Positions 8,601 through 14,563 of a stretch of DNA of 25,166 nucleotides are shown here, in pieces (positions within the stretch are counted from its first letter, which is position 1; every line of letters starts with the position of its first letter). The translations under genes and the position numbers were made by a program. Source of the DNA: CAZOOR01 sp964581505 (GTDB taxonomy: Bacteria; Bacteroidota; Ignavibacteria; Kapaibacteriales; UBA2268); assembly GCA_964581505.1 (NCBI GenBank), contig CAZOOR010000038.1, positions 1-25,166 on the forward strand, given 5' to 3'. Below the pieces are notes generated by a model. It had not been told where the DNA came from. It did no database searches and was given only the letters and a program-made list of their open reading frames with translations.

Positions 8601-10819
8601 ATAGCACCACCACCGCGTGTATGTTCTTTATTAATATCAGCAACATTGAAACCAACTTCGTTCTCAAGGAATTCAGTTCTTGCAATCTGAACTGTTCTCT
8701 GCTCGGTAGGTCTCATTTCTTCCATATTAGGAATTCTAATATCAATAGCACCACCACTAAATCCGGCTGTGTTCTTCTCAAAGAAGATTGTATATCTACC
8801 ACCGTAACCGATTAAAGCTTCGGCACTAGGCTCTACACCACCAGCACCGTAGCAAGACATATTTCTCAATGTTGCTATGGCGCCACCATAAGCAATAGCG
8901 CTGTTACCAATAAATTTAATTCCAAGTCCGTAATCTCTTGTCAATGGTGATACATCAGAACCACCAACTATAGGAGAAACATAAGGGACAGGATTACCAT
9001 CTTGGAAGATAGCTCCACCGGCACCCGACTTGTTATTAACAAAAATTGTCTGGTTATTTATTACTTCTCTTCTCGGACCGCCGCGAACTGTCAATCTGTT
9101 GAAAGAGTTCTGCATACAAATAGCTCCACCACGTGAGTAGTAACCACTGTTTGTTCCTGCCGCAGCATCTTGAAGGAATTTAGTATAAGTCTCATTGGCT
9201 TCAAAACGACCTGCAACTTGCAATGCCGTATTTAAACCGGAATAAATAGCACCACCACGCGCACCATAAGTGCTACCATGATTTTGATAGTTTTTCGCAG
9301 TATTACCTAATGCTTCAAATGTATCATCAGTAAATCTCAAAGTTCCACGAGATCTTGTTTTAATAGCGTTGTTAACACCAAAACCGATTTCCATTTGGGA
9401 CTGAATACCACCGTCTCCGGATTTGCCGGACACATAAATAGCACCACCATAAGCTTGGTTACCCCAAGCAAAAGGATAATTGGCTGCCTCGTCAGTAACG
9501 TCCATAACTACAGTTATCGGAGGATTTCCAATTTGTGTAGCCTTGACATTTGCCAACTGAACTGTATTATTTTCAAATTTCAAATTACGAACTCTGCCGA
9601 GATAAACGGATAAACGACCGTCATCATAAGCACGGCGGAATGAATTCGACATTGCCGGAAACTCACCCGCTTCATCAATTCTATCAATTGCAGGAATTCT
9701 GTAATTACGAAGAATAAATGAAGTTTGTCCGTCTCTATCGGTCAAAGCAGGGTTTTTATCAATAGGATAATATCCCAAACGACCTAATAATCCGTCATGT
9801 CTCGGGAATCCGTCCGGAGTCTGCAAGATATTCAAAGCACCGCCTCTGACGCGTGCAAAGTTATTTTTGAATGTAACATTCAACAACCAAGTTCTTGCGG
9901 AAAATGTCGAAATAGCACCACCGGCACCATTTGTCAATTTATTAAATAAAGTATTTAAAGCGGCGTAGTCGGCATCTGTGCCGTAAGCCGGATTGAAAAT
10001 AGCTTTATCATCAACAGTAACGTCTTTTCTGAAATCCTCAAATTGACAATTTCTGAAAAATGCCGCTCTGGCACCAGGCAATACTATAATGTGTCCCCAT
10101 TCTCTGGAGAAGTTATTGACTGCCTGTCCCTTGAAGTGAATTGTACCGTTAGTTACATCTACCGTCTTGCCTCCGTATCTTTGCCACGGATAGAGATTAA
10201 GAGCTACATCGTTCTGTGGGTCAAGTTGCAGACGTGCCGCATAGAACATAATGGCGGCTTCAAAAGAAACCTTAGCTCTGTTTCCACTGAGAGTATTACC
10301 GACCTCACGTTCGGTTAAATTCTCAATTCTTCTTTCGTCTTTGTTCAATACAACATTGAACATTACATCGTGTTTATCCGGGTGAACGGTTAAGTCATAG
10401 TTAGTATTTGTATTAACTGTGCTTTCCGTACCCTGATAAAGGAAATAATTCAAATCAGCGTAGCCTGTAAATCCATTTGGATTTTGAGGACTTCCGGGAA
10501 CTTGAATCGGGTCGTTTCCATCCGGGTTAGCCGTGTAAAAAGCCGCGGCCATACCGTCTGCGATAATTCTACCACCGGTAGAATCAATCATTCTACCATT
10601 CGGATAGAATTTTACTGTCGTCCCCGGCTCTATAATTAGAGTTCCGGCTATGACATAGTCTCTGTCAATGATATACAACGAGTCCTTGACGAACACGCGT
10701 ACATCACTCTGGTCAATACGACCAGAAACATACACCTGGGGCAATTGAGCATGACTTTCTGCAAAAGTCATAAAACTCAGTATCACCGCCAGAAGAGTCA
10801 AACGAAACAATCGACGCAT
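2642..10819 (-). CDS. Giant T9SS surface protein: Pmp-like beta-helix with embedded Ycf48-like propeller
   Basis: A 2725-residue exported protein. The ATG at 10819 is chosen because GGAGG lies 4 nt upstream and a signal peptide follows (MRRLFRLTLLAVILSFMTFA, cleavage near SHAQ); a frame from 10906 would add 29 non-signal residues. Residues ~30-100 start a parallel beta-helix (IAGTLIIEPGTTVKF). Residues ~295-770 carry ten GGA[ILV] motifs alternating with FxxN motifs (FKNN, FENN, FVNN, FIGN, FEKN, FLEN, FLAN), the pattern of chlamydial polymorphic membrane proteins. Residues ~856-1145 are seven blades of a Ycf48/BNR-like propeller (YAVGDRGLIIKTTDGGATWS type). The helix pattern resumes at ~1170-1205 (GGALY, FENNSAYTGAAVY). 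Residues ~1940-2415 hold Ig/cadherin-like domains, including a He_PIG-type PKWLKINPISGLLYGMP. The last ~92 residues (ARITPNPVKTTATITF, VDALGNVV, ASGSYMLRL) are a T9SS type A tail. Residues ~1300-1900 are not recognised. An adhesin or structural surface role is inference. Confidence 0.9.
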   Translation of the reverse strand: MRRLFRLTLLAVILSFMTFAESHAQLPQVYVSGRIDQSDVRVFVKDSLYIIDRDYVIAGTLIIEPGTTVKFYPNGRMIDSTGGRIIADGMAAAFYTANPDGNDPIQVPGSPQNPNGFTGYADLNYFLYQGTESTVNTNTNYDLTVHPDKHDVMFNVVLNKDERRIENLTEREVGNTLSGNRAKVSFEAAIMFYAARLQLDPQNDVALNLYPWQRYGGKTVDVTNGTIHFKGQAVNNFSREWGHIIVLPGARAAFFRNCQFEDFRKDVTVDDKAIFNPAYGTDADYAALNTLFNKLTNGAGGAISTFSARTWLLNVTFKNNFARVRGGALNILQTPDGFPRHDGLLGRLGYYPIDKNPALTDRDGQTSFILRNYRIPAIDRIDEAGEFPAMSNSFRRAYDDGRLSVYLGRVRNLKFENNTVQLANVKATQIGNPPITVVMDVTDEAANYPFAWGNQAYGGAIYVSGKSGDGGIQSQMEIGFGVNNAIKTRSRGTLRFTDDTFEALGNTAKNYQNHGSTYGARGGAIYSGLNTALQVAGRFEANETYTKFLQDAAAGTNSGYYSRGGAICMQNSFNRLTVRGGPRREVINNQTIFVNNKSGAGGAIFQDGNPVPYVSPIVGGSDVSPLTRDYGLGIKFIGNSAIAYGGAIATLRNMSCYGAGGVEPSAEALIGYGGRYTIFFEKNTAGFSGGAIDIRIPNMEEMRPTEQRTVQIARTEFLENEVGFNVADINKEHTRGGGAIYSLNGDINVMKGVTFLANKVHNGSGGAVCMVNPMATVERFYVNDIDVVDVDWTTGLVTNYASRNDVFTYKDTTKYPPDARMMTRFLDNEVTVEQSILGKYSGTGTTQIGFGTASTGNILHGTTFLTQNVGFAVGMFGTIVKVTGGGMNWTYKNYPTPYRLKGVYFTDYNNGIVVGDRGLIIKTTNNGNNWTEIKSPVETWSLNSVTFSGSLVGYVVGGAGRILKTTDGGNTWVDPTTAPVTNNTLHGVDFTSETEGYAVGDRGLIIKTTDGGATWSVRNANTYSNLRSIYFVDTQTGYIAGSFGQIFKTTNAGGTWTKVYESSALDLYSIFFTDLLTGYVVGDMGKVFKTTDGGVTWTEKTSNTQFGLKGVFFPTSNDAYAVGDYGQIIKTTDAGETWTTVIAANTRIVDVVRYHPQVGLRENGIGLGGALYILDSVTIDRSHRTDKIWFNRARFENNSAYTGAAVYSDNWNMKLFFNRSLVIGNKALSKIGVKQNVITGPVQRDNQGALVANEASSDLASSVIYAEVVGPYPRDVKYTDIFASTASNSMYNNDARFLVRLPDAPNTKGVLAGSLAGWGGTDTLRWNYWGRTEANVIVQIQDQYGRPQNASEETFFVESKFNNCDKTYMKFMYPATSNPTEQGPFESYNKYTYTVIPFLNGANENEVGEHSIDAKVLMAGLIYDVHDKGTDIKTSDYSARRMAPIEDFSVGIPPLVKRYWEENQPSYRKYVKRWLRNPAIAEARDQNGNLKYPFIAAMQGEFRPDKDGNYYHPVGYPLFLETAIDYDGIAERSNHDQRFLNESVFFVINESTGDFIRTSLRQVGENAPYREVFRSRVELVPDSTHRNPNTIFRRTQEGMFNLGVGAYLLQRLRWEPYKEDRSVLLGRKYSAGTTQFANVPNLFWNRPDMPTSNEGNQTFFGGERFTSLPVNVGDEVRVVSRTVLWREGVIPAYEDGMSFKIVKSTQAPEWTGNVVQLQTDTVWKEIGSEYPWEAGQKKTIPLVEFLNKIFITEDRTYPQDPGTYSDLPVLEGQGRDSIMTITAKDTNHFYDPRSWFNATVYPQLEYTWTTDANSALRQWLQCDTIAAGDTQHQNPRDLAQGYYLLRGSPTNPYVVPGGEDVYVTASNFPPTGLLVDYLKNVRRGPDSLKLGQDTIDAYMQLYRKYMNACNYDTVNARYLQQDTVNYGSDRTIDYTFKLFVVNQPPVFAEWVETKEESDNAADTVNRRINMAGDEEVWVVYTPSIYTCGMTPDIPQTSWNDRAVKANLTDKLRLQIDFNTNDEQEDNYANMFGRRWDYRYGKTAYGFVSVTVRPDGETVIDSTSYDSNNLPDGVDDKILVRQNRPSWMANKYLMEYGTDDQADDMGVDFQTKGQLNIRIDGDTALKLLTPKVQYHGYLNTDTLFTVVCNDGHGGTTPLTIPIFINVKPTIITRSLPTAKEDYDYNSYDESDPEKYHDLIDSSRMIKVYDPNMDQEHRFELVYSDYAEDEIPKDPCYEEAGVWDLRNLKTTPKWLKINPISGLLYGMPKVDDAPKTEQVTVIVWDIIDGEKQLSDLVTLSLKVDSTNHRPEITSAPIVRCIDKGKPYEDTLLVSDYDLLRGKKPGDPSETLTLRVEDKNGNPLSGFTLMPSKIKGPLDKDTVKVVIKTDNFNLPADADGKVTIVVIVTDASGMTDKLVYRLKYSDPTDFICQLLIENTAPKGTPGERKFAWKVLEFGTAPRDATTGDGLDGEDVGTLDYNFCEYDLPPIPPKDVFDARWTIPLVNGTYRNIFPRAKQGVQDIRIYKGRFQAGGEVGNTSIYYPVSISWNKNDIPDKNDAQKNPTGSQWFIRDAVSNGNLFNYNMKTGEGEPGAGAPDFRIVTEGDRFRIQIHNPEVEAFVILHDWASGLDEQPTSIEEGIARITPNPVKTTATITFGVKEYGKIKLDVVDALGNVVATIADAAYAPGLYDVKWSAKGLNGQPLASGSYMLRLSSANITSTKRMVIVR

Positions 10820-10851
10820 AATACCTCCAAAAAAGTTGTTATTTTGTACAA

Positions 10852-10866
10852 CAAATAATTTATTTG
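10852..10866. promoter_or_regulatory. 15-bp AT-rich palindrome upstream of the giant gene
   Basis: CAAATAA-T-TTATTTG is a perfect 7-bp inverted repeat with a one-base spacer, 33 nt upstream of the chosen start of the giant T9SS gene. It could be an operator or part of a leader hairpin. In such AT-rich intergenic DNA a palindrome of this size can arise by chance. Confidence 0.25.
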
Positions 10867-10941
10867 TATTCATTTTATTTTGTATTCCAATTTCCAAATT
10901 CTTCAATTTCTTATATTATATATTAATAAAGTCCCACTTTC

Positions 10942-11670
10942 CTACTCAATTATCGTGCCAACTCTTGCGAGCGCTCCTTTTGCCATATTGACAAATTCGC
11001 TTGCATCTTTGGCTATAATCTCGCGAAATAGGTTTTCAGCTTTTTCTTTCTCTCCCATTTTTTCGTAGCAAAGACCTTGAAAATATTTATACCGGTCTTT
11101 GTTTGCGGGTACCTTTGCATAGGCAATAGCTTTCTCATAGCTCTCTGCCGCTTCGCTATAATTCCCCTCAAACTCGCTACAAATGCCGAGACCCGCAAAT
11201 GCACCTTCCTTAATAACTGCGGATTCCGACTCGGCGGCTTCCTCAAAATACGGAATAGCTTCCTTATATTTTCCAAGTTTTACATAGCAATCAGCGGCAT
11301 AAAGTGCCGCTACTTTTGCAGATTTTGTACCATCGTATTTATCGGCTATTTCAACCAAACCCAGCATTGGACGGTTGTTTACAAGTATTTGCTGGTCGCC
11401 GTGCAAAGCTTTTTCATAATCGTTTGCCAAGTAAATCTGCTGAACTTTTGACAAAGCAAAAGAAGCATTTTCAATGTTCTCGGCTTCCTTTTTCTTCATA
11501 TAGTTGTTCAACAAAAATAAACCTATAACAACAACTATAATACCAACAGATACGCCTATTACAAGGTTTCTGTGTTCTTCAATATATGCCTGTATCTTCG
11601 CTACAGTATTGGTTTCTTCGCCGGCAGGACCGGCAATCTCATGTGTCTTTTCGTTAATTTTTTCTTTCAT
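10942..11670 (-). CDS. Membrane-anchored tetratricopeptide-repeat protein, YfgM-like
   Basis: A 242-residue protein with a short N-terminal polar segment, one transmembrane helix at about residues 35-55 (LVIGVSVGIIVVVIGLFLL) followed by KKK, and then helical TPR repeats. Visible repeat signatures include AADCYVKLGKYKEAIPYFEE, a later GNYSEAAESYEKAI, and GLCYEKMGEKEKAENLFREI. This architecture, including the length, matches the YfgM family; the E. coli member is an inner-membrane protein with a periplasmic TPR domain that associates with the SecYEG translocon and periplasmic chaperones. It lies 122 nt upstream of the giant exported protein on the same strand, which fits a role in export, but that link is inference. 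Only a weak AGGA abuts the ATG at 11670. Other membrane-tethered TPR families remain possible. Confidence 0.75.
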   Translation of the reverse strand: MKEKINEKTHEIAGPAGEETNTVAKIQAYIEEHRNLVIGVSVGIIVVVIGLFLLNNYMKKKEAENIENASFALSKVQQIYLANDYEKALHGDQQILVNNRPMLGLVEIADKYDGTKSAKVAALYAADCYVKLGKYKEAIPYFEEAAESESAVIKEGAFAGLGICSEFEGNYSEAAESYEKAIAYAKVPANKDRYKYFQGLCYEKMGEKEKAENLFREIIAKDASEFVNMAKGALARVGTIIE

Positions 11671-11700
11671 TCCTACTATTAAAATATTTTCAAAAAACGT

Positions 11701-11773
11701 GCGCCCGAAGGGAATCGAACCCCCAGCCTTTGGAACCGGAATCCAACACTCTATCCAATTGAGCTACGGGCGC
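11701..11773 (-). tRNA. tRNA-Arg (anticodon CCG)
   Basis: The minus strand folds into a full 73-nt cloverleaf: 7-bp acceptor stem (GCGCCCG with CGGGCGC), D stem GCTC/GAGT, anticodon stem TTGGA/TCCAA around the loop TTCCGGT, a 5-nt variable loop, and a T arm with loop TTCGATT. The anticodon is CCG, reading the rare arginine codon CGG. The next base (11700 on the minus strand) gives discriminator A, and CCA is not encoded. Two G-T wobbles sit in the T stem. The yfgM-like gene starts 30 nt downstream on the same strand. Confidence 0.95.
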
Positions 11774-11799
11774 AAAGAAAACGGCTCATATTCAGAATA

Positions 11800-11807
11800 C
11801 AAATTTA
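11800..11807 (-). promoter_or_regulatory. Candidate -7 element of the tRNA-Arg promoter
   Basis: TAAATTTG on the minus strand matches the Bacteroidota -7 consensus TAnnTTTG and lies 27 nt upstream of the tRNA 5' end, leaving a short precursor leader. No clear -33 TTTG is found at the usual spacing, so the call rests on the -7 match alone. Confidence 0.4.
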
Positions 11808-12019
11808 TAAAGTGTTCACTATAAAAAAAAATTTTTCTTTAAATTATATTTTATTTTTTAAAGATTTATTTCATTCACTTCACACGTTTTGTGTTAGCAA
11901 CTTTACACTGTCATTTTTCTTACACACTAAAATCTGACACTTTTCCCCGAATTACACATCTGTTCAACACTTCAAGAGTTTTCCACATAGCTATTATTTT
12001 TTCATTAAATTTTGTTTTT

Positions 12020-12051
12020 TTTGGTTTTTTCATTGAAATTTATAATATTTG
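12020..12051 (+). promoter_or_regulatory. Candidate promoter of the arsR-family gene
   Basis: TTTG (12020-12023), exactly 19 bases, then TAATATTTG (12043-12051) resembles the Bacteroidota housekeeping promoter TTTG-N19-TAnnTTTG with one extra base in the -7 part. Transcription would start near 12058, giving a leader of about 20 nt that contains a TAGA repeat. An autorepressor site would be expected here, but I see no strong palindrome. Confidence 0.5.
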
Positions 12052-12077
12052 CATTAGATAGATAGATAATTTTCTAA

Positions 12078-12419
12078 ATGTTTAACTATAACTCTAAAAA
12101 AATGAATAGTTTGTTCAAAGCGTTAGACGACCATACAAGAAGGAAAATCCTGGATATGCTCAAATCCGGTAGTCTTAATGCAGGACAAATATCACAGGCT
12201 TTTGATATGACAAAACCAAGTATTTCCAATCACCTGGATATTCTGAAAAACGCCAATCTTGTACGCTCAAAAAAACGAGGACAATTCGTATATTATTCTC
12301 TTAACAAAGCAACTGTTAAAAATGCTATTGCCTTCCTTGATTCACTCATCTCTTCAAAAAGCAAAGATAATCAAGCCAATAATAATGAAATCATTTATAC
12401 TCAGGATAATTTGGAATAA
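12078..12419 (+). CDS. ArsR-family winged-helix transcriptional repressor, SdpR-like
   Basis: A 113-residue DNA-binding protein with a winged helix at about residues 9-78. The segment NSLFKALDDHTRRKILDMLK, followed by AGQISQAFDMTKPSISNHLDIL and GQFVYYSLN, is the pattern of SdpR-type autorepressors. There are no CxC metal-binding motifs of the ArsR/SmtB sensors. An alternative ATG at 12102 (residue 9, MNSLFKAL) would match the usual family start better; neither ATG has a clear ribosome site. The last ~20 residues are polar and probably disordered. In Bacillus, sdpR is paired with the membrane protein gene sdpI; no such partner lies downstream here, where the next gene is convergent. Target and signal are unknown. 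Confidence 0.85.
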   Translation: MFNYNSKKMNSLFKALDDHTRRKILDMLKSGSLNAGQISQAFDMTKPSISNHLDILKNANLVRSKKRGQFVYYSLNKATVKNAIAFLDSLISSKSKDNQANNNEIIYTQDNLE

Positions 12420-12479
12420 GTATTTAAAAAATAAGAAGATATACAATTAAGGGGACAGAAAAAAAAGCAATATTATAAA

Positions 12480-13676
12480 TTAATCAAAAAGCTCTGTTAT
12501 TATTCCGTCTATTTGATTATACACAACTTCCCAAGAAAGATTTTCGACAATTGCCGCTCGTGCATTATTGCCGATTTCTTCAGCAAGCACCTTGTTTTTC
12601 AATAAGTTTACTATATGCGAAGCAATTTCTTCGTCATCTTTGCCAATCATTATTGTCTTACCGTTATCAGCAGGCAAACCCTGAGTGCCGGTCTCAGTAG
12701 TAACTACTGCACAAGCACTCGCCATTGCTTCAATTAATTTATTCTGAATACCGGAGCCACCACTATGTGGGTGTACAAAAACAGCCGTCTGTTGAAGATA
12801 GGGCAACATATCAGGCACATTCGCACTTAATTTCACTCTATCGCCGAGCATTGACAAAATCTTCTTTGTTGGATTAGCACCTACAATATTAAAAACAGTG
12901 TCAGGGCATTCCGCCCATACCTTAGGCATAATGTGTTCGACAATACGAGAAACCATCAAAACATTAGCCCAAATATCAAGCTTTCCGGCAAACAGCACCC
13001 CACTCCGAACCGAGCCACCGATAGGTGGGACAAATCTCTCAATGTCTGTTCCATTAGTCAGCAAACGATATTCGGCATTTGGATTGATTTTTGTCATTGC
13101 GGCAATATCATTAGTTGTTACGAAAGTAGCCATATCGAATTTTTCCATTATAGCAGGCTCATATTTGGATAGTTTCTTTACTTCCCACCATCTGACCAAT
13201 TTTTGAATAGGGTGATTAGTCCCGTGATAAGAACGCTCCTGATATAATTCTCTGCAATCTTCAGCCATTAGTATTTTTTTCAGTTTTTTATCTTTGGCAT
13301 ATTCGGCGGTTCGCATAAAGAAAGAAAAAATCAGGTCGAAATCAATTTCCTGTAACAATGAATCTACTTTATTGGCAAATTCCGGCTGATTATAGTATGC
13401 AATTTCCAAGGGCTGTCCGGCGAACAAAGTAAGAGGAATTGCCCTAATGCTTGCTTTTATTGCATCAAGCGGAATAGGATGAACAATTGCCCCGAGTTCC
13501 TTAATTCTATCAATCTGTTCTTCGGTCGGCTGTCCGCCCTGATTGAACGAAACAAGGTGTACATTGTGCTTCTGTGCCAAATGTTTTAGCACCATATACG
13601 GTTTTAACCTATCCCCGCCAATCAGGGGAAATGGAAAACGTGCCGTTAAAAATAGTATGTTTAGCCGTCTGTCCAA
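12480..13676 (-). CDS. Family 4 glycosyltransferase (Stp1-like sugar transferase)
   Basis: A 398-residue GT-B fold protein that should transfer a sugar from a nucleotide-sugar donor to a lipid- or envelope-linked acceptor in the cytoplasm. The N-terminal Rossmann strand LNILFLTARFPFPLIGGDRL holds the glycine-rich acceptor/donor loop; the C-terminal donor domain shows LFAGKLDIWANV, FNIVGANP, and the hallmark GGSGIQNKLIEAMASACAVV. That GIQNK(L/V)xEAMA pattern is typical of the sugar transferases found in exosortase-associated exopolysaccharide loci. The start is a TTG at 13676: an in-frame stop lies 12 nt upstream and no ATG precedes the essential first strand. It is isolated from other polysaccharide genes here, divergent from ppa and convergent with arsR. 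The exact donor and acceptor cannot be read from the sequence. Confidence 0.85.
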   Translation of the reverse strand: MDRRLNILFLTARFPFPLIGGDRLKPYMVLKHLAQKHNVHLVSFNQGGQPTEEQIDRIKELGAIVHPIPLDAIKASIRAIPLTLFAGQPLEIAYYNQPEFANKVDSLLQEIDFDLIFSFFMRTAEYAKDKKLKKILMAEDCRELYQERSYHGTNHPIQKLVRWWEVKKLSKYEPAIMEKFDMATFVTTNDIAAMTKINPNAEYRLLTNGTDIERFVPPIGGSVRSGVLFAGKLDIWANVLMVSRIVEHIMPKVWAECPDTVFNIVGANPTKKILSMLGDRVKLSANVPDMLPYLQQTAVFVHPHSGGSGIQNKLIEAMASACAVVTTETGTQGLPADNGKTIMIGKDDEEIASHIVNLLKNKVLAEEIGNNARAAIVENLSWEVVYNQIDGIITELFD

Positions 13677-13841
13677 ATTCTTTCTTTTTCAATTTTTACA
13701 ATACTTGCTATATGTAAGACACAAAACTAACCAAAACGTCTCAAAATTTGTAAAAATAATTTAACTAATAACAAATTATTAACTGTTTTATATTATATTT
13801 CGTTTTCAAAAAGAAACATTTGCAAAAAAAGGGAGATTAAA

Positions 13842-14561
13842 TTGAACTCAATAGAAAACATCTGGAAGCTATTCGGTCTCAGATATAAATCGCACCCTTG
13901 GCACGGAGTTTCAATCGGCGAGAATGCTCCCCATGTCATTACTACTTATATCGAATGCGTTCCAACAGATACCGTAAAATATGAAGTAGATAAAGAATCG
14001 GGCTACCTGAAAGTTGACCGCCCGCAGAAATTCTCGAACGTTATACCGGCACTTTACGGATTTATCCCGCAATCTTACTGCGGTGATGAAGTAGCCGCAC
14101 TCTGCAACGAACGCAATTGGCGTACCGACATTGTCGGCGATGGCGACCCTGTTGATATTTGTGTGCTGACGGAACGAAACATCACGCACGGCGACATACT
14201 CGTTCAAGCTGTTCCTATTGGCGGCTTCCGAATGATTGACGGCAACGAAGCCGATGATAAAATAATTGCCGTTATGCTTCAAGACGAAATATACAAAGAT
14301 TGGAAAGATATTGCAGACTGCCCACCCTCAATTATTGACCGGCTGCGCCACTATTTTCTGACATACAAGGATATGCCCGGCCATACACGCAAATGTGAAA
14401 TTACCCACACTTACGGTAGGGAAGAGGCTCTCGAAGTAATTCGCCGTAGCCAAAGGGACTACGCAAATACATTTGGAAATATTGAAAAAAGAATGTCTTC
14501 GGCTACTATTGATATGTTTGAACTCGGAAAAAAAATGACAGACAAAAAAGAAAAGAAATAA
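13842..14561 (+). CDS. ppa: Inorganic pyrophosphatase, soluble family I
   Basis: Hydrolyses cytoplasmic pyrophosphate to two phosphates, pulling biosynthetic reactions forward. The 239-residue protein has the full family I active site: K46 and E48 in VKYEVDK, R60, Y72, the signature GDGDPVDICVL with D100/D102/D105, D133, D138 and K140 in IDGNEADDK, and Y175-K176. It is longer than the ~175-residue E. coli enzyme because of an N-terminal extension of about 25-30 residues and a C-terminal lysine-rich helix. The start is a TTG at 13842, fixed by a good GGGAG ribosome site 6 nt upstream. It ends 2 nt from the stop codon of the convergent hrcA gene. Confidence 0.95.
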   Translation: MNSIENIWKLFGLRYKSHPWHGVSIGENAPHVITTYIECVPTDTVKYEVDKESGYLKVDRPQKFSNVIPALYGFIPQSYCGDEVAALCNERNWRTDIVGDGDPVDICVLTERNITHGDILVQAVPIGGFRMIDGNEADDKIIAVMLQDEIYKDWKDIADCPPSIIDRLRHYFLTYKDMPGHTRKCEITHTYGREEALEVIRRSQRDYANTFGNIEKRMSSATIDMFELGKKMTDKKEKK

Positions 14562-14563
14562 TT

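Larger units (their letters stand above)
11774..12077. other. Divergent intergenic region, AT-rich, between tRNA-Arg and the ArsR gene
   Basis: No credible gene is seen in these 304 bases. The region separates leftward from rightward transcription. It holds a -7-like TAAATTTG for the tRNA side and a TTTG-N19-TA promoter for the arsR side, a strongly AT-rich block (11821-11872), a small inverted repeat ACAC-GTTTT-GTGT near 11883, and one sequence one base away from a DnaA box (TTTTCCACA near 11979). No terminator hairpin is apparent. Confidence 0.6.

Noticed and set aside
9125..9145. CACGTG-containing sequence as a possible third parS site
   Set aside because: Only the central hexamer matches; the flanking half-sites GTTC/GAAC are missing and it lies within the giant gene's repeat codons.
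7385..9935. DNA-level tandem repeats or CRISPR-like array in the repetitive part of the giant gene
   Set aside because: The periodicity is in the protein (GGAI and blade motifs); spacing is irregular and DNA identity between units is low, with an uninterrupted reading frame.
10820..10906. Upstream in-frame start for the giant protein at 10906
   Set aside because: The added 29 residues are not part of a signal peptide, while the ATG at 10819 has a GGAGG site and begins a clean signal sequence.
11077..11824. Plus-strand open frames of 74-124 codons over the TPR gene and tRNA
   Set aside because: They lie antisense to a well-supported gene and to a tRNA, show no recognisable domain, and have low-complexity composition.
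11878..11970. Cluster of DnaA boxes from several CACA/TGTG words
   Set aside because: Apart from one TTTTCCACA near 11979, these words match the DnaA consensus at six or fewer of nine positions.
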